A DNA stretch of 64,000 nucleotides, from assembly GCA_947502495.1 (NCBI GenBank), contig CANNAC010000004.1, positions 218,576-282,575 of the forward strand, written 5' to 3'. This DNA is from an uncultured Flavobacteriaceae bacterium. Lineage in GTDB: Bacteria; Bacteroidota; Bacteroidia; Flavobacteriales; Flavobacteriaceae. Of this stretch, positions 33,427 to 42,864 are shown piece by piece (position 1 is the first letter of the stretch; the number at the start of each line of letters is the position of its first letter). The notes under the pieces are model-generated. The model was not told where the DNA came from. It did not search any database and saw nothing but the letters and a program-made list of their open reading frames with translations. The position numbers were made by a program, and so were the translations under genes.

Positions 33427-34011
33427 TTATAATAAGATAGAAAGACTTAGTATTAGTTGGTCTGGTCTAGTATCAATTTTATCAATACCTAGACCATTAT
33501 TACTAATAAAAGTGGCTTCGTTTTCGCTGAATCCTCTTTCGTATCTTAAATCTATTCCTATCGTATTAAAGCTTACTCCAAAACCAAAATTAAGACCTAC
33601 CGTAAAATCATTCTCCACTTTACTAATGGCAATGCCATCATATTCCGTATCCAAAATGTATTGTAATGACGGTCCGGCAAAAGCATTAAAGAACTTTAAA
33701 AACTTAACGCCAACTAATAGAGGTGCATCTAATTTTTGCATAGTAAATGCTTCACTATCATAATCACTTTTTGTTCTGGTATATACTACTTCTGGTTTAA
33801 AAAAGATTTTATCCCCAACTTTACCAAAAGCACCAATATGGAAACCAACATTTCTTTCTGGGTTTTCATAGGTGTTACTTGCAGATTCAAAATATTTCCC
33901 ATTTGCATTGTAGTTTACACCTGCTTTAATACCAAATCCAGTTCCTTGTTGTGCGCTCGAATTAAGGATAAAGGCAAAAAGCAAAAGACTTGTAATGAAT
34001 ACATTTTTCAT
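33427..34011 (-). CDS. outer-membrane beta-barrel protein (PorT/OmpW-like)
   Basis: A 194-aa protein with signal peptide MKNVFITSLLLFAFILNSSAQ and an eight-stranded barrel pattern (GFGIKAGVNYNANG, IGAFGKVGDKIFFKPEVVYT, VGLNFGFGVSFNTIGIDLRYE) ending in the hydrophobic strand LILSLSILL. It should sit in the outer membrane. The start at 34011 is fixed by the signal peptide; a longer frame to 34074 is rejected. Cargo or function is unknown. Confidence 0.85.
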   Translation of the reverse strand: MKNVFITSLLLFAFILNSSAQQGTGFGIKAGVNYNANGKYFESASNTYENPERNVGFHIGAFGKVGDKIFFKPEVVYTRTKSDYDSEAFTMQKLDAPLLVGVKFLKFFNAFAGPSLQYILDTEYDGIAISKVENDFTVGLNFGFGVSFNTIGIDLRYERGFSENEATFISNNGLGIDKIDTRPDQLILSLSILL

Positions 34012-34170
34012 AATAATTCGTTTTATGGATTTCTTATTTAAACGAAGATACAAAGTAATTATTTTCTTTCCCAAAAGTTATATCTCTTTAATATGGTGTA
34101 AATAGAGAATCAAATGTAATAGAAAGTGTAATTTTATTAAATGTTTAAGATGGTATCTTGTTTAGTTAAT

Positions 34171-34178
34171 TATATTTG
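34171..34178 (+). promoter_or_regulatory. -7 element of tgt
   Basis: TATATTTG matches TAnnTTTG and lies 20 bp before the tgt start; no TTG was found 19-21 bp upstream. Confidence 0.5.
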
Positions 34179-34198
34179 CCACTTCATAATATACGAGG

Positions 34199-35329
34199 AT
34201 GAAATTTGAAGTAAAAGGAATAGATGCACAAAGTAGTGCAAGAGCAGGAGTAATGACAACAGATCACGGAGTAATAGAAACTCCAATATTCATGCCTGTT
34301 GGTACAGTCGCTTCTGTAAAAGGAGTGCATCAGCGGGAGTTAAAAAACGATATTAATCCAGATATTATTTTAGGGAATACCTACCATTTGTTTTTAAGAC
34401 CTAAAACAACCATTTTAGAAAAAGCAGGAGGATTACATAAGTTCATGAACTGGGATAGAAATATCTTAACAGATTCTGGTGGTTATCAAGTATATTCCCT
34501 TTCCGCAAATAGAAAAATTAAAGAAGAAGGTGTTAAATTTAAATCGCATGTAGATGGAAGTATGCACATGTTTACTCCAGAAAATGTAATGGAAATTCAA
34601 CGAAGTATTGGGGCAGATATCATCATGGCTTTTGATGAATGTACACCTTATCCTTGTGATTATAATTATGCCAAACGTTCTATGCACATGACGCATCGTT
34701 GGTTGAATAGATGTATAAATCATTTAGAAAAAACACCTTTAAAATATGACTACGGACAAACATTCTTTCCGATAGTTCAAGGAAGTACCTATAAAGATTT
34801 ACGTCGTCAATCTGCCGAATATATTGCAAATGCAGGAGCAGAAGGAAATGCCATTGGTGGACTTTCTGTTGGAGAACCAGCAGATGAAATGTATGCCATG
34901 ACAGAAGTGGTTACAGAAATCCTTCCAGAAGACAAACCTCGTTATTTAATGGGCGTTGGTACACCTATTAATATCCTTGAAAATATTGCCTTAGGTATTG
35001 ATATGTTTGATTGTGTAATGCCAACACGTAACGCAAGAAACGGTATGTTGTTTACAGCACACGGAACAATGAATATGAAAAACGCCAAATGGAAAGATGA
35101 TTTTTCTCCAATTGACGAAATGGCAATTACTTTTGTAGATACCGAATATAGCAAAGCGTATTTAAAACATTTGTTTAATGTGAACGAATTATTAGGAAAA
35201 CAAATTGCAACTATTCATAATTTAGGATTTTACATGTGGTTGGTTCGCGAAGCTAGAAAACATATATTAGCAGGAGATTTTAGAACTTGGAAAGATATGA
35301 TGGTAAAACAAATGGATAAACGTCTATAA
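34199..35329 (+). CDS. tgt: queuine tRNA-ribosyltransferase (tRNA-guanine transglycosylase)
   Basis: A 376-aa protein with the family motifs TDSGGYQVYSL (catalytic region near residue 90), GADIIMAFDEC, the nucleophile region GVGTPINILENI and DCVMPTRNARNG. It exchanges guanine-34 for preQ1 in tRNAs for Asp, Asn, His and Tyr. The Cys zinc-binding cluster typical of many bacterial Tgt proteins is not evident near the C-terminus (the HNLGFYMWLVREARKHILAGD end is present). It is followed 47 bp later by the LptF/G-like gene. Confidence 0.95.
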   Translation: MKFEVKGIDAQSSARAGVMTTDHGVIETPIFMPVGTVASVKGVHQRELKNDINPDIILGNTYHLFLRPKTTILEKAGGLHKFMNWDRNILTDSGGYQVYSLSANRKIKEEGVKFKSHVDGSMHMFTPENVMEIQRSIGADIIMAFDECTPYPCDYNYAKRSMHMTHRWLNRCINHLEKTPLKYDYGQTFFPIVQGSTYKDLRRQSAEYIANAGAEGNAIGGLSVGEPADEMYAMTEVVTEILPEDKPRYLMGVGTPINILENIALGIDMFDCVMPTRNARNGMLFTAHGTMNMKNAKWKDDFSPIDEMAITFVDTEYSKAYLKHLFNVNELLGKQIATIHNLGFYMWLVREARKHILAGDFRTWKDMMVKQMDKRL

Positions 35330-35376
35330 CAACTTTAAATACTTAAAACCCTTTCTTTTAGAGAGGTTGAGAGAGA

Positions 35377-36453
35377 ATGAAAATACTTGATTGGTACATA
35401 TTAAAACGCTATTTGTCTACATTTTTCATGATGTTGCTACTCTTTATTCCTATTGGAATAACAGTACATCTTGCCGAAAAAATAGGTAAAATTCTTGAAA
35501 ATGACGTGCCACTAGGCGAAGTCCTACTTTACTTTGTAGACTTTACCGTTTATTTTGCACATTTACTTTTTCCTTTGTTTTTGTTTTTATCGGTGATCTT
35601 TTTTACTTCCAAGCTTGCCAATAATACAGAAATAGTTGCTTTTTTAAGTTCCGGAGTTTCCTTTACTAGATTTTTAAGACCGTATTTAATAGGTGCCTCC
35701 ATAGTGGCAGTCTTTGCTTTAATCTTAGGGTTATATCTAGCGCCAGAAGCAAGTAAAGGTTTTAATGATTTCGATTTTAAATACTTTAAAAAAGGGAAAA
35801 GTGCCGCCGATACCAAAAATGTGTTTCGGCAGATTAATGATAACGATTATATCTATGTAAGTAGTTTTAATATAAAAGAAAAATTGGGGCATAACTTCAC
35901 TTTAGAGCATTTTGAAGACGATAAAATGATCTATAAAATAGAAGCGCAAAACATTCGTTATATCGAAAATGACTCCACGTATAGAATGATTAAATATGTA
36001 AAAAGAACTATTGGAGAACATGATGATATCTTAGTAAAAGAAAGAAGGAAAGATACCTTGTTTTCTTTTGATTTAGAAGATTTAACTCCCGTGGAATACA
36101 TCGCAGAAACACTTACCTATGGCGATTTAACAAAGTTTATTGCCAAAGAAGAAAAAAGAGGATCCTCTAATATTGGTCGCTATAAATTAGTACAATATAG
36201 AAAATGGAGTTTACCAGTTTCCGTATTTATATTAACCATTATAGCAGTGGCTGTATCTTCGATAAAACGTCGTGGCGGAATGGGAGTAAACCTAGCATTT
36301 GGTATTTGTATTGCAATGGTTTTTGTGTTTTTCGATAAAATATTTGGAGTGATGGCAGCTCAATCCGACTTTTCGCCAATATTAGCGGTATGGTTTCCTA
36401 ATATTCTATTTGGTATTTTAGCTACATACTTATTATACAATGCTAAACGATAA
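35377..36453 (+). CDS. LptF/LptG-family permease of the LPS export system
   Basis: A 358-aa protein of the YjgP/YjgQ family: three N-terminal membrane helices (from residue ~13), a periplasmic beta-jellyroll domain (residues ~130-265) and three C-terminal helices. It forms the inner-membrane part of the Lpt bridge that extracts lipopolysaccharide. The order tgt then lptF/G is common in Bacteroidota. The 3' end overlaps the EamA gene by 14 nt. Confidence 0.9.
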   Translation: MKILDWYILKRYLSTFFMMLLLFIPIGITVHLAEKIGKILENDVPLGEVLLYFVDFTVYFAHLLFPLFLFLSVIFFTSKLANNTEIVAFLSSGVSFTRFLRPYLIGASIVAVFALILGLYLAPEASKGFNDFDFKYFKKGKSAADTKNVFRQINDNDYIYVSSFNIKEKLGHNFTLEHFEDDKMIYKIEAQNIRYIENDSTYRMIKYVKRTIGEHDDILVKERRKDTLFSFDLEDLTPVEYIAETLTYGDLTKFIAKEEKRGSSNIGRYKLVQYRKWSLPVSVFILTIIAVAVSSIKRRGGMGVNLAFGICIAMVFVFFDKIFGVMAAQSDFSPILAVWFPNILFGILATYLLYNAKR

Positions 36454-37342
36454 GCTAAAAAATTACCTGCATTTACATGTACTTGTCTTTATTGCTGGAT
36501 TTACAGCAATACTTGGTGAGTTAATTACTGTGGCTGCCGTACCATTAGTTTGGTTTAGAATGCTAATGGCAACTATATTGGTAGGTATTTACGTTGCAGT
36601 CTCTAAAACGAAGATTAAACTTTCCTTAAGTGCAATTGCAAAATTATCTTTTGCAGGTGTTATTATAGCTTTACATTGGATTACTTTTTTCGGAGCAATT
36701 GATGCTTCCAATATTTCTATAACATTAGCCATGTTCTCCACAGGTGCTTTTTTTGCAGCACTTATTGAACCGTTAATTTATAAACGAAAAGTTATTTGGT
36801 ACGAAATAGTATTCGGACTCATTGTGATTTTAGGAGTGTTTATTATCACGCAAAGCGAAATGAAATACCTTACCGGAATTATTTTAGGTATCACTTCTGC
36901 TTTCTTTTCCTCCTTATTTGCAGTACTAAACGGAAAGTTTTTAGAAAAATATTCTGCAACAAGTATTTCGTTTTACGAGTTTATAAGTGGAGTAGCCTTT
37001 ATAACCATATTCCTTTTAGTTTTTTATGATGGTTTTTCCGTGGCGTTTTTTCAATTGCCAGCATCCGATTATATATACCTATTCATACTGGCATCTATTT
37101 GTACGGCCTATGCATTTATCGCTTCGGTGTATGTAATGCGTTATATAAGTCCGTATACGGTTGTACTTACTTATAATTTAGAACCTATTTATGGTATTAT
37201 TTTAGCAATCTTACTTTTTCCTGAAAAAGAAAAAATGACAACAAACTTTTATTATGGCGCCTCTTTAATTCTTGGTGTAGTGCTACTTAACGGCATTTTG
37301 AAAAATAGGAAAGCTTTAAAAGCAAAGAAGATAAAAGAGTAA
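36440..37342 (+). CDS. DMT-superfamily (EamA) transporter
   Basis: A 300-aa protein with about ten hydrophobic helices arranged as two EamA repeats (WITFFGAIDASNISITLAMF in the first; YVMRYISPYTVVLTYNLEP in the second). It is an inner-membrane exporter or importer of small metabolites; the substrate is not predictable. It overlaps the preceding gene by 14 nt, so it is translated from the same message. Confidence 0.9.
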   Translation: MLNDKLKNYLHLHVLVFIAGFTAILGELITVAAVPLVWFRMLMATILVGIYVAVSKTKIKLSLSAIAKLSFAGVIIALHWITFFGAIDASNISITLAMFSTGAFFAALIEPLIYKRKVIWYEIVFGLIVILGVFIITQSEMKYLTGIILGITSAFFSSLFAVLNGKFLEKYSATSISFYEFISGVAFITIFLLVFYDGFSVAFFQLPASDYIYLFILASICTAYAFIASVYVMRYISPYTVVLTYNLEPIYGIILAILLFPEKEKMTTNFYYGASLILGVVLLNGILKNRKALKAKKIKE

Positions 37343-37355
37343 ACAAAAAAATACG

Positions 37356-37363
37356 TAATTTTG
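37356..37363 (+). promoter_or_regulatory. -7 element of accA
   Basis: TAATTTTG matches TAnnTTTG and is followed by CAC, as is usual in this family. It is 33 bp before the accA start. No -33 TTG was found. Confidence 0.5.
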
Positions 37364-37396
37364 CACACTAACTATTAATTAAACTTAAATTCAAAA

Positions 37397-38350
37397 ATGG
37401 AATATTTAGAATTTGAACTACCTATAAAAGAACTAGAAGATCAATTGCAAAAATGCCAAATCATTGGTACAGAAAGTGATGTAGATGTTACAGAAACTTG
37501 TAAGCAAATTGAAAAAAAGCTTTTAGAGACCAAAAAGGATATATATAAAAACCTAACACCATGGCAGCGTGTACAAATGTCACGTCACCCTAATAGACCA
37601 TATACTTTAGATTATATTAAAGCACTTTGTGGGGAATCTTTTTTAGAGCTTCATGGAGATAGAACCTTTAAAGATGATAAAGCAATGATTGGTGGCCTTG
37701 GAAAAATAGGTGACCAAAGTTTTATGTTTATTGGTCAGCAAAAAGGATACAATACAAAAACAAGACAATATAGAAACTTCGGGATGGCAAATCCAGAAGG
37801 ATACAGAAAAGCATTACGTTTAATGAAGTCTGCCGAAAAATTCGGGATTCCTGTAGTAACGTTGTTAGATACTCCTGGAGCTTATCCTGGTTTAGAAGCA
37901 GAAGAACGCGGACAAGGAGAAGCTATTGCTAGAAATATACTAGAAATGACCAGGCTAAAAGTGCCAATTATAACAGTTGTTATAGGTGAAGGTGCTTCTG
38001 GTGGTGCATTAGGTATTGGTGTTGGAGATAAAGTACTTATGCTAGAAAATACTTGGTATTCTGTTATTTCTCCAGAATCTTGTTCTTCTATTTTATGGAG
38101 AAGCTGGGAATTTAAAGAACAGGCTGCAGATGCTTTAAAACTTACGGCTACCGATATGAAAAAGCTTGGTATTGTAGACGAAATCATTAAAGAACCACTT
38201 GGTGGAGCACATCAAGATAGAGAAAAAACATTTTCTTCTGTAAGCACTGCTATTCTGAAAACTTTTGAGGCGCTTAAAAACTTATCACCAAAAGATTTAG
38301 TAAATCAACGTATGGAAAAATACACAAACATAGGAGTTTATAAAGGCTAG
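37397..38350 (+). CDS. accA: acetyl-CoA carboxylase carboxyltransferase subunit alpha
   Basis: A 317-aa protein with the biotin carboxyltransferase alpha signatures: N-terminal helices, [41 protein letters not shown] (split motif near residue 155) and [15 protein letters not shown]. With AccD it transfers the carboxyl group from biotin to acetyl-CoA in fatty acid synthesis. accD is not in the window. Confidence 0.96.
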   Translation: MEYLEFELPIKELEDQLQKCQIIGTESDVDVTETCKQIEKKLLETKKDIYKNLTPWQRVQMSRHPNRPYTLDYIKALCGESFLELHGDRTFKDDKAMIGGLGKIGDQSFMFIGQQKGYNTKTRQYRNFGMANPEGYRKALRLMKSAEKFGIPVVTLLDTPGAYPGLEAEERGQGEAIARNILEMTRLKVPIITVVIGEGASGGALGIGVGDKVLMLENTWYSVISPESCSSILWRSWEFKEQAADALKLTATDMKKLGIVDEIIKEPLGGAHQDREKTFSSVSTAILKTFEALKNLSPKDLVNQRMEKYTNIGVYKG

Positions 38351-38378
38351 TCCGTATAAAACCACCTAATAAAAAATT

Positions 38379-38405
38379 CTGAAGTCATACGCTTCAGTTT
38401 TTTTT
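38379..38405 (+). terminator. terminator of accA
   Basis: A CTGAAG/CTTCAG stem (38379-38384 with 38392-38397) with a 7-nt loop and eight T, 28 bp after the accA stop. Confidence 0.82.
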
Positions 38406-38437
38406 ATGCTTATTAACAATATTTATCACTTATTAAC

Positions 38438-38453
38438 AGTTAAAATGTTAACT
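38438..38453. promoter_or_regulatory. 16-bp palindrome upstream of dnaB
   Basis: AGTTA-N6-TAACT has the same half-site spacing as the palindrome next to the Crp/Fnr gene (TGTTA-N6-TAACA). It lies 66 bp upstream of the dnaB start. It may be an operator; in AT-rich DNA such palindromes also arise by chance. Confidence 0.3.
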
Positions 38454-38518
38454 ACCTGTGAAGATTGAACTATCTTTATAGGTACTAATATCTCAACAAT
38501 TTATTTACATTCGCTTAC

Positions 38519-40054
38519 ATGAAGCAACCAAATCAAGTAAAAGGCTATCCAGTCGATAAAAGTACATTAATCAACCTTGAACGAGGAAAAATCCCTCCGC
38601 AAGCTCTTGATTTAGAAGAGGTTGTGCTCGGAGCGATGATGATCGATAAAAAGGGTGTAGATGAAGTTATTGATATTTTAAGTCCAGATGCTTTTTACAA
38701 AGAAGGGCATCAACATATTTTTGAAGCTATTTTTCAACTGTTTGAAAACAGTGAGCCAATTGACTTATTAACCGTTTCCAGCCAATTAAAGAAGAATCAA
38801 AAGCTAGATGTCGCTGGAGGAGATTTTTATCTTATTTCACTAACACAAAAAGTGTCTTCTTCTGCACATATTGAGTTTCATGCACGTATTATTTTACAGA
38901 AATTTATTCAGCGTAGTTTAATAAAAATATCTTCAGAAATCATTGAAGATGCCTATGACGAAACACAAGATGTTTTCGATTTATTAGATAAAGCAGAATC
39001 TAAACTATACGAGGTAACGCAAGGTAATATTAAGAAATCGAGTGAAACAGCACAAGATTTAGTAATTCAAGCGAAAAAGAAAATTGAAGAAATATCCAAT
39101 CAAGAAGGATTAAGTGGTATTGCTACAGGATTTAATAAGCTGGATAAACTTACTTCTGGTTGGCAGCCATCCGATTTAATTATTGTAGCTGCTCGTCCAG
39201 GTATGGGTAAAACAGCATTAACATTATCGATGGCTAGAAATATTGCCGTAGATCAAAATGTACCAGTAGCATTCTTCTCTTTAGAGATGGCTTCCGTACA
39301 GTTAATTACTCGTCTAATTTCTAGTGAAACCGGGTTGTCTTCCGAAAAGCTAAGAACAGGAAAGTTAGAGAAACACGAATGGGAACAATTAAACGTAAAG
39401 GTGAAAGGTTTAGAAAAAGCACCTTTGTTTATTGATGATACACCGTCACTTTCTATTTTCGATTTACGTGCAAAAGCAAGACGTTTAGCATCACAACACG
39501 GTATTAAAATGATCATGATTGATTATTTGCAGTTAATGACTGGTGGACCAAGTCATGGTGGAAATCGTGAACAAGAGATCTCTATGATTTCTAGAAACTT
39601 GAAAGCATTAGCAAAAGAATTAAGTGTTCCTGTAATTGCACTATCTCAATTATCACGTGCGGTAGAAACGCGTGGAGGAAGTAAAAGACCTTTACTTTCC
39701 GATTTACGTGAATCTGGTGCAATTGAACAAGATGCAGATATTGTGAGTTTTATTTATAGACCAGAATATTATAAAATTGATGAATGGGATGATGAAGAAC
39801 GCTCGCCAACAGAAGGACAAGCCGAATTTATTATTGCAAAGCATAGAAATGGTGGACTAGAAAATATTCGTTTAAAGTTTATTGGAAACTTAGGTAAGTT
39901 CGATAACCTAGATGATTTTGATTCGCCTTTCGAGTTTCATTCTAAAATGAATGCAGCCGCGAATGATGATACGTTTATATCTGAAAATTTACCATCACCA
40001 AGTGATGCATTTGGTGCTCCAGATGATTTTGATGATAATGATGTGCCATTTTAA
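38519..40054 (+). CDS. dnaB: replicative DNA helicase DnaB
   Basis: A 511-aa protein with the N-terminal DnaB domain (DLEEVVLGAMMIDKKG, residues ~25-130) and a RecA-like helicase core: Walker A RPGMGKTAL (near residue 227), MIDYLQLM (Walker B) and the LSQLSRAVE.R motif. The C-terminal tail is acidic (DDFDDNDVPF). It unwinds DNA ahead of the replication fork. No intein insertion is present. Confidence 0.97.
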   Translation: MKQPNQVKGYPVDKSTLINLERGKIPPQALDLEEVVLGAMMIDKKGVDEVIDILSPDAFYKEGHQHIFEAIFQLFENSEPIDLLTVSSQLKKNQKLDVAGGDFYLISLTQKVSSSAHIEFHARIILQKFIQRSLIKISSEIIEDAYDETQDVFDLLDKAESKLYEVTQGNIKKSSETAQDLVIQAKKKIEEISNQEGLSGIATGFNKLDKLTSGWQPSDLIIVAARPGMGKTALTLSMARNIAVDQNVPVAFFSLEMASVQLITRLISSETGLSSEKLRTGKLEKHEWEQLNVKVKGLEKAPLFIDDTPSLSIFDLRAKARRLASQHGIKMIMIDYLQLMTGGPSHGGNREQEISMISRNLKALAKELSVPVIALSQLSRAVETRGGSKRPLLSDLRESGAIEQDADIVSFIYRPEYYKIDEWDDEERSPTEGQAEFIIAKHRNGGLENIRLKFIGNLGKFDNLDDFDSPFEFHSKMNAAANDDTFISENLPSPSDAFGAPDDFDDNDVPF

Positions 40055-40099
40055 ACAAATGTATTAGTAGCTAGATTAAATAGAAAAATAAGAACCTAC

Positions 40100-41113
40100 A
40101 TGTTAAGCGAACGCAGAACCACCAACATACTACTATTAATTATAGTGATACCCATTTTGTTTTATTTATTAAAAGTATTGTCTTTTATATTTATTCCATT
40201 GGTGTTCGCTATGTTTATTGCGTTGTTGTTTTTACCATTAATGCGTTGGTTGGGAAAACGTAGAGTTCCAAAAATAGTAAGTATAATTATCATTGTTTTA
40301 TTAATAGGGCTAGGATTAAAAATAGGAGTAGAGCTTATCAAATTATCGAGTAAACAGATTATGGCTAGTGATACTGCCTTTTTTGATAAAGCGGAAGTTA
40401 AAATAAATGATGCAGCACTTTACCTAGAAAACACTTTTGGGGTAGAGATGCAAAAAGATAAAAATATCTTATCTCAATTTATTCAAAAGGAAAACATTGG
40501 TACAACCGTTGGTTTTTTACGTCAGTTTTTAACCATGTTACTCATGACGGCATTCTTTGTAGTACTCTTATTAGCAGAATCTATTAATATGCAGGATGTT
40601 TTAAATAAAATGGTTTTAAAGAAAAAACGAACTTCTTTACTAGCATATGGTAAAATACAAAAAGAACTAAATACCTTTATAAAAGTAAAGTTTTTAGTTA
40701 GCTTTTTAACAGGTGTTGGTACCGGCTTGGCTTGCTATTTCTTTGATGTTAGTTTCCCTATTTTTTGGGGGCTTTTTGCTTTTGTCATTAATTTTGTACA
40801 AATGGTAGGTTCCTTTATTGCAGTCATTGCACTTTCCATTTTTGCGTTTATAGAATTAGATCCAACAAGTACTTTGTTTCTATTTGTAATCGCTATTACC
40901 GGAGTGCAGGTATTATTTGGTGCTATTTTAGAACCTGTTTTTATGGGAAAATCCTTCTCTATAAATATTATAACAGTTTTAGTAATGTTAATGTTTTGGG
41001 GATTCCTTTGGGGAATTCCAGGACTTATTATGGCTATTCCAATTACTGTTTTTCTTAAAATTATCTTTGAACAATTTCCTAGTACTAAAAAGATTTCGGA
41101 TTTAATTTCTTAG
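40100..41113 (+). CDS. AI-2E-family membrane transporter/permease
   Basis: A 337-aa protein with about seven hydrophobic segments and the conserved C-terminal GFLWGIPGLIMAIPI motif of the AI-2E (UPF0118) family. The family includes exporters and Na+/H+ antiporters; the AI-2 name is historic and no substrate can be assigned here. Confidence 0.9.
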   Translation: MLSERRTTNILLLIIVIPILFYLLKVLSFIFIPLVFAMFIALLFLPLMRWLGKRRVPKIVSIIIIVLLIGLGLKIGVELIKLSSKQIMASDTAFFDKAEVKINDAALYLENTFGVEMQKDKNILSQFIQKENIGTTVGFLRQFLTMLLMTAFFVVLLLAESINMQDVLNKMVLKKKRTSLLAYGKIQKELNTFIKVKFLVSFLTGVGTGLACYFFDVSFPIFWGLFAFVINFVQMVGSFIAVIALSIFAFIELDPTSTLFLFVIAITGVQVLFGAILEPVFMGKSFSINIITVLVMLMFWGFLWGIPGLIMAIPITVFLKIIFEQFPSTKKISDLIS

Positions 41114-41170
41114 ACGAATTACCACGTTTTTCATTATCTTTAATTTTCAAATTAAAAAGATAATAAGTTC

Positions 41171-42091
41171 ATGGTTCATGGTACACATAATGCTGTAGAA
41201 GACAGCAGAAATAAAGACATTCAAATTTATATTAACGGAGAATTCTTCCAAAGAGAAGACGCTAAAATTTCGGTTTTAGATAGTGGCTATCTTGTAGGAG
41301 ATGGTATCTGGGAAGCACTTCGTTTACATAAAGGTGTTCTCGTTTTTCTAAAAGATCATTTAGATAGATTATGGCAATCTGCAGCTGCTGTTGGTATGCA
41401 ATTTCCTTTTTCTAAAGAAGGATTGATTGAAGAAGTATGGAAAACCTTAAATAAAAATAATATGCAAGACCATGTGCACGTGCGTATTATGATTACTAGA
41501 GGAATTAAAAAAACACCATCGCAAGATCCTAGACTTACTATTTCAGGACCAAATGTGGTTATTTTACCAGAATACAAAAAAGCTTCTCCAGAAAGTAAAG
41601 AAAAAGGAATCACTTTATTTACAAGTACAGTCCGTCGTGGGTCTCCAGATTATTTAGATCCTAGATTAAATTGTCATAGCAAACTACACGAAGTACAAGC
41701 ACTTATTCAAGCCATTGAAGCTGGAGCAGACGAAGCGTTAATGTTAGATGTAAACGGTTTTGTTGCTACTTGTAATGCAACTAACTTTTTTATTATAAAA
41801 GATAACGAAGTATATACGTCTACCGGACAATATTGTATGAATGGTATTACTAGAGCTAAAGTTATTGAGGCTTGTAAAATAAATAATATACCATGTCACC
41901 AAAAAGACTTCTCCTTATTTGATGTATATGGTGCAGACGAAGCTTTTGTTACGGGAACTTTTGGAGGATTAACACCGGTTACCAAAATTGATGGTAGAAT
42001 AATCGGGGAGAAATCTTATGGCGATTTTACTAGAAAATTAAGCGGTTTATATAATGAATTAATTGATAAAGAAGTAGCAAATGGTAAGTAG
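41171..42091 (+). CDS. class IV aminotransferase (D-amino acid / branched-chain type)
   Basis: A 306-aa fold-type IV PLP enzyme with the lysine that carries PLP at residue 171 (NCHSKLHEVQALIQA) and the motif ADEALMLD...GFVATCNATNFF. It transfers an amino group between an amino acid and a 2-oxo acid. Its end overlaps the sulfotransferase-like gene by 11 nt. In plants, I recall, these two domains are fused in one protein (the branched-chain aminotransferase-like BCAL proteins), which suggests a joint function. Substrate unknown. Confidence 0.87.
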   Translation: MVHGTHNAVEDSRNKDIQIYINGEFFQREDAKISVLDSGYLVGDGIWEALRLHKGVLVFLKDHLDRLWQSAAAVGMQFPFSKEGLIEEVWKTLNKNNMQDHVHVRIMITRGIKKTPSQDPRLTISGPNVVILPEYKKASPESKEKGITLFTSTVRRGSPDYLDPRLNCHSKLHEVQALIQAIEAGADEALMLDVNGFVATCNATNFFIIKDNEVYTSTGQYCMNGITRAKVIEACKINNIPCHQKDFSLFDVYGADEAFVTGTFGGLTPVTKIDGRIIGEKSYGDFTRKLSGLYNELIDKEVANGK

Positions 42092-42812
42092 TAAACGCAT
42101 CTGTTTGTGGTCTGGACCAAGAAATATCTCCACAACTTTAATGTATAGCTTTGCACAAAGGGAAGACACAAAAGTAGTGGATGAACCTTTGTATGCACAT
42201 TATTTAAGAAATACAGACGCAAAAGAATATCATCCAGGAACCCAAGATATTTTAGATACTTTAGAGCAGGATGGTAATAAGGTGATAGCCGAAATGATGT
42301 CGAATGCAACAAGTCCCGTTTTCTTTTTTAAAAATATGACACATCATTTATTAGATGTGGATAGAGATTTTATGAAAGATGAAAACGTGTATCATGTCAT
42401 GCTAACACGAGATCCTCATGAAATGCTTCCGTCTTTTGATAAAGTGATAGAAAATCCCAGTTTGGAGGATGTTGGTTATGCCAAACATACCGAGCTGTTA
42501 GATTATTTCGAAGCCAATAATATAAAACCAATTGTGTTAGACTCAAAACGAGTACTATTAAATCCGAAGAACGTATTAAGCCAATTATGTGATTTTATAG
42601 GTATTCCTTTTGATGAAAATATGTTGCATTGGCAAGCAGCAGCGAGACCAGAAGATGGCGTTTGGGCAAAATATTGGTATGCAAATATTCATAAATCTAC
42701 AGGATATCTGCCCTATAAACCAAAGTCAGAAACTTTTCCAGAACATCTAGAACCGCTATTAAAAGAATGTATGCCGCATTATAATAAATTACTTAAATAC
42801 GCGATTGGTTAA
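42081..42812 (+). CDS. sulfotransferase-like P-loop protein
   Basis: A 243-aa protein that starts with the P-loop-like segment WSGPRNISTTLMYSFAQRED, the PAPS-binding position of sulfotransferases, and has the DEPLYAHYL block that follows it. The later stretch MLTRDPHEMLPS is the second PAPS-binding motif. It overlaps the aminotransferase gene. A true sulfotransferase activity is not shown by sequence; the family also contains enzymes of other or unknown function. Confidence 0.8.
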   Translation: MVSSKRICLWSGPRNISTTLMYSFAQREDTKVVDEPLYAHYLRNTDAKEYHPGTQDILDTLEQDGNKVIAEMMSNATSPVFFFKNMTHHLLDVDRDFMKDENVYHVMLTRDPHEMLPSFDKVIENPSLEDVGYAKHTELLDYFEANNIKPIVLDSKRVLLNPKNVLSQLCDFIGIPFDENMLHWQAAARPEDGVWAKYWYANIHKSTGYLPYKPKSETFPEHLEPLLKECMPHYNKLLKYAIG

Positions 42813-42864
42813 AATTGTACTAATGCTGTTTTAAACAAAGTAATTTTTAAGTATCTTTCTTGCA

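Noticed and set aside
4668..34155. Shared 13-base sequence GTTTAAGATGGTA upstream of the NDH-2-like gene and tgt
   Set aside because: The distance to the -7 element differs (6 versus 15 bp), and matches of this length are expected by chance in 64 kb of AT-rich DNA.
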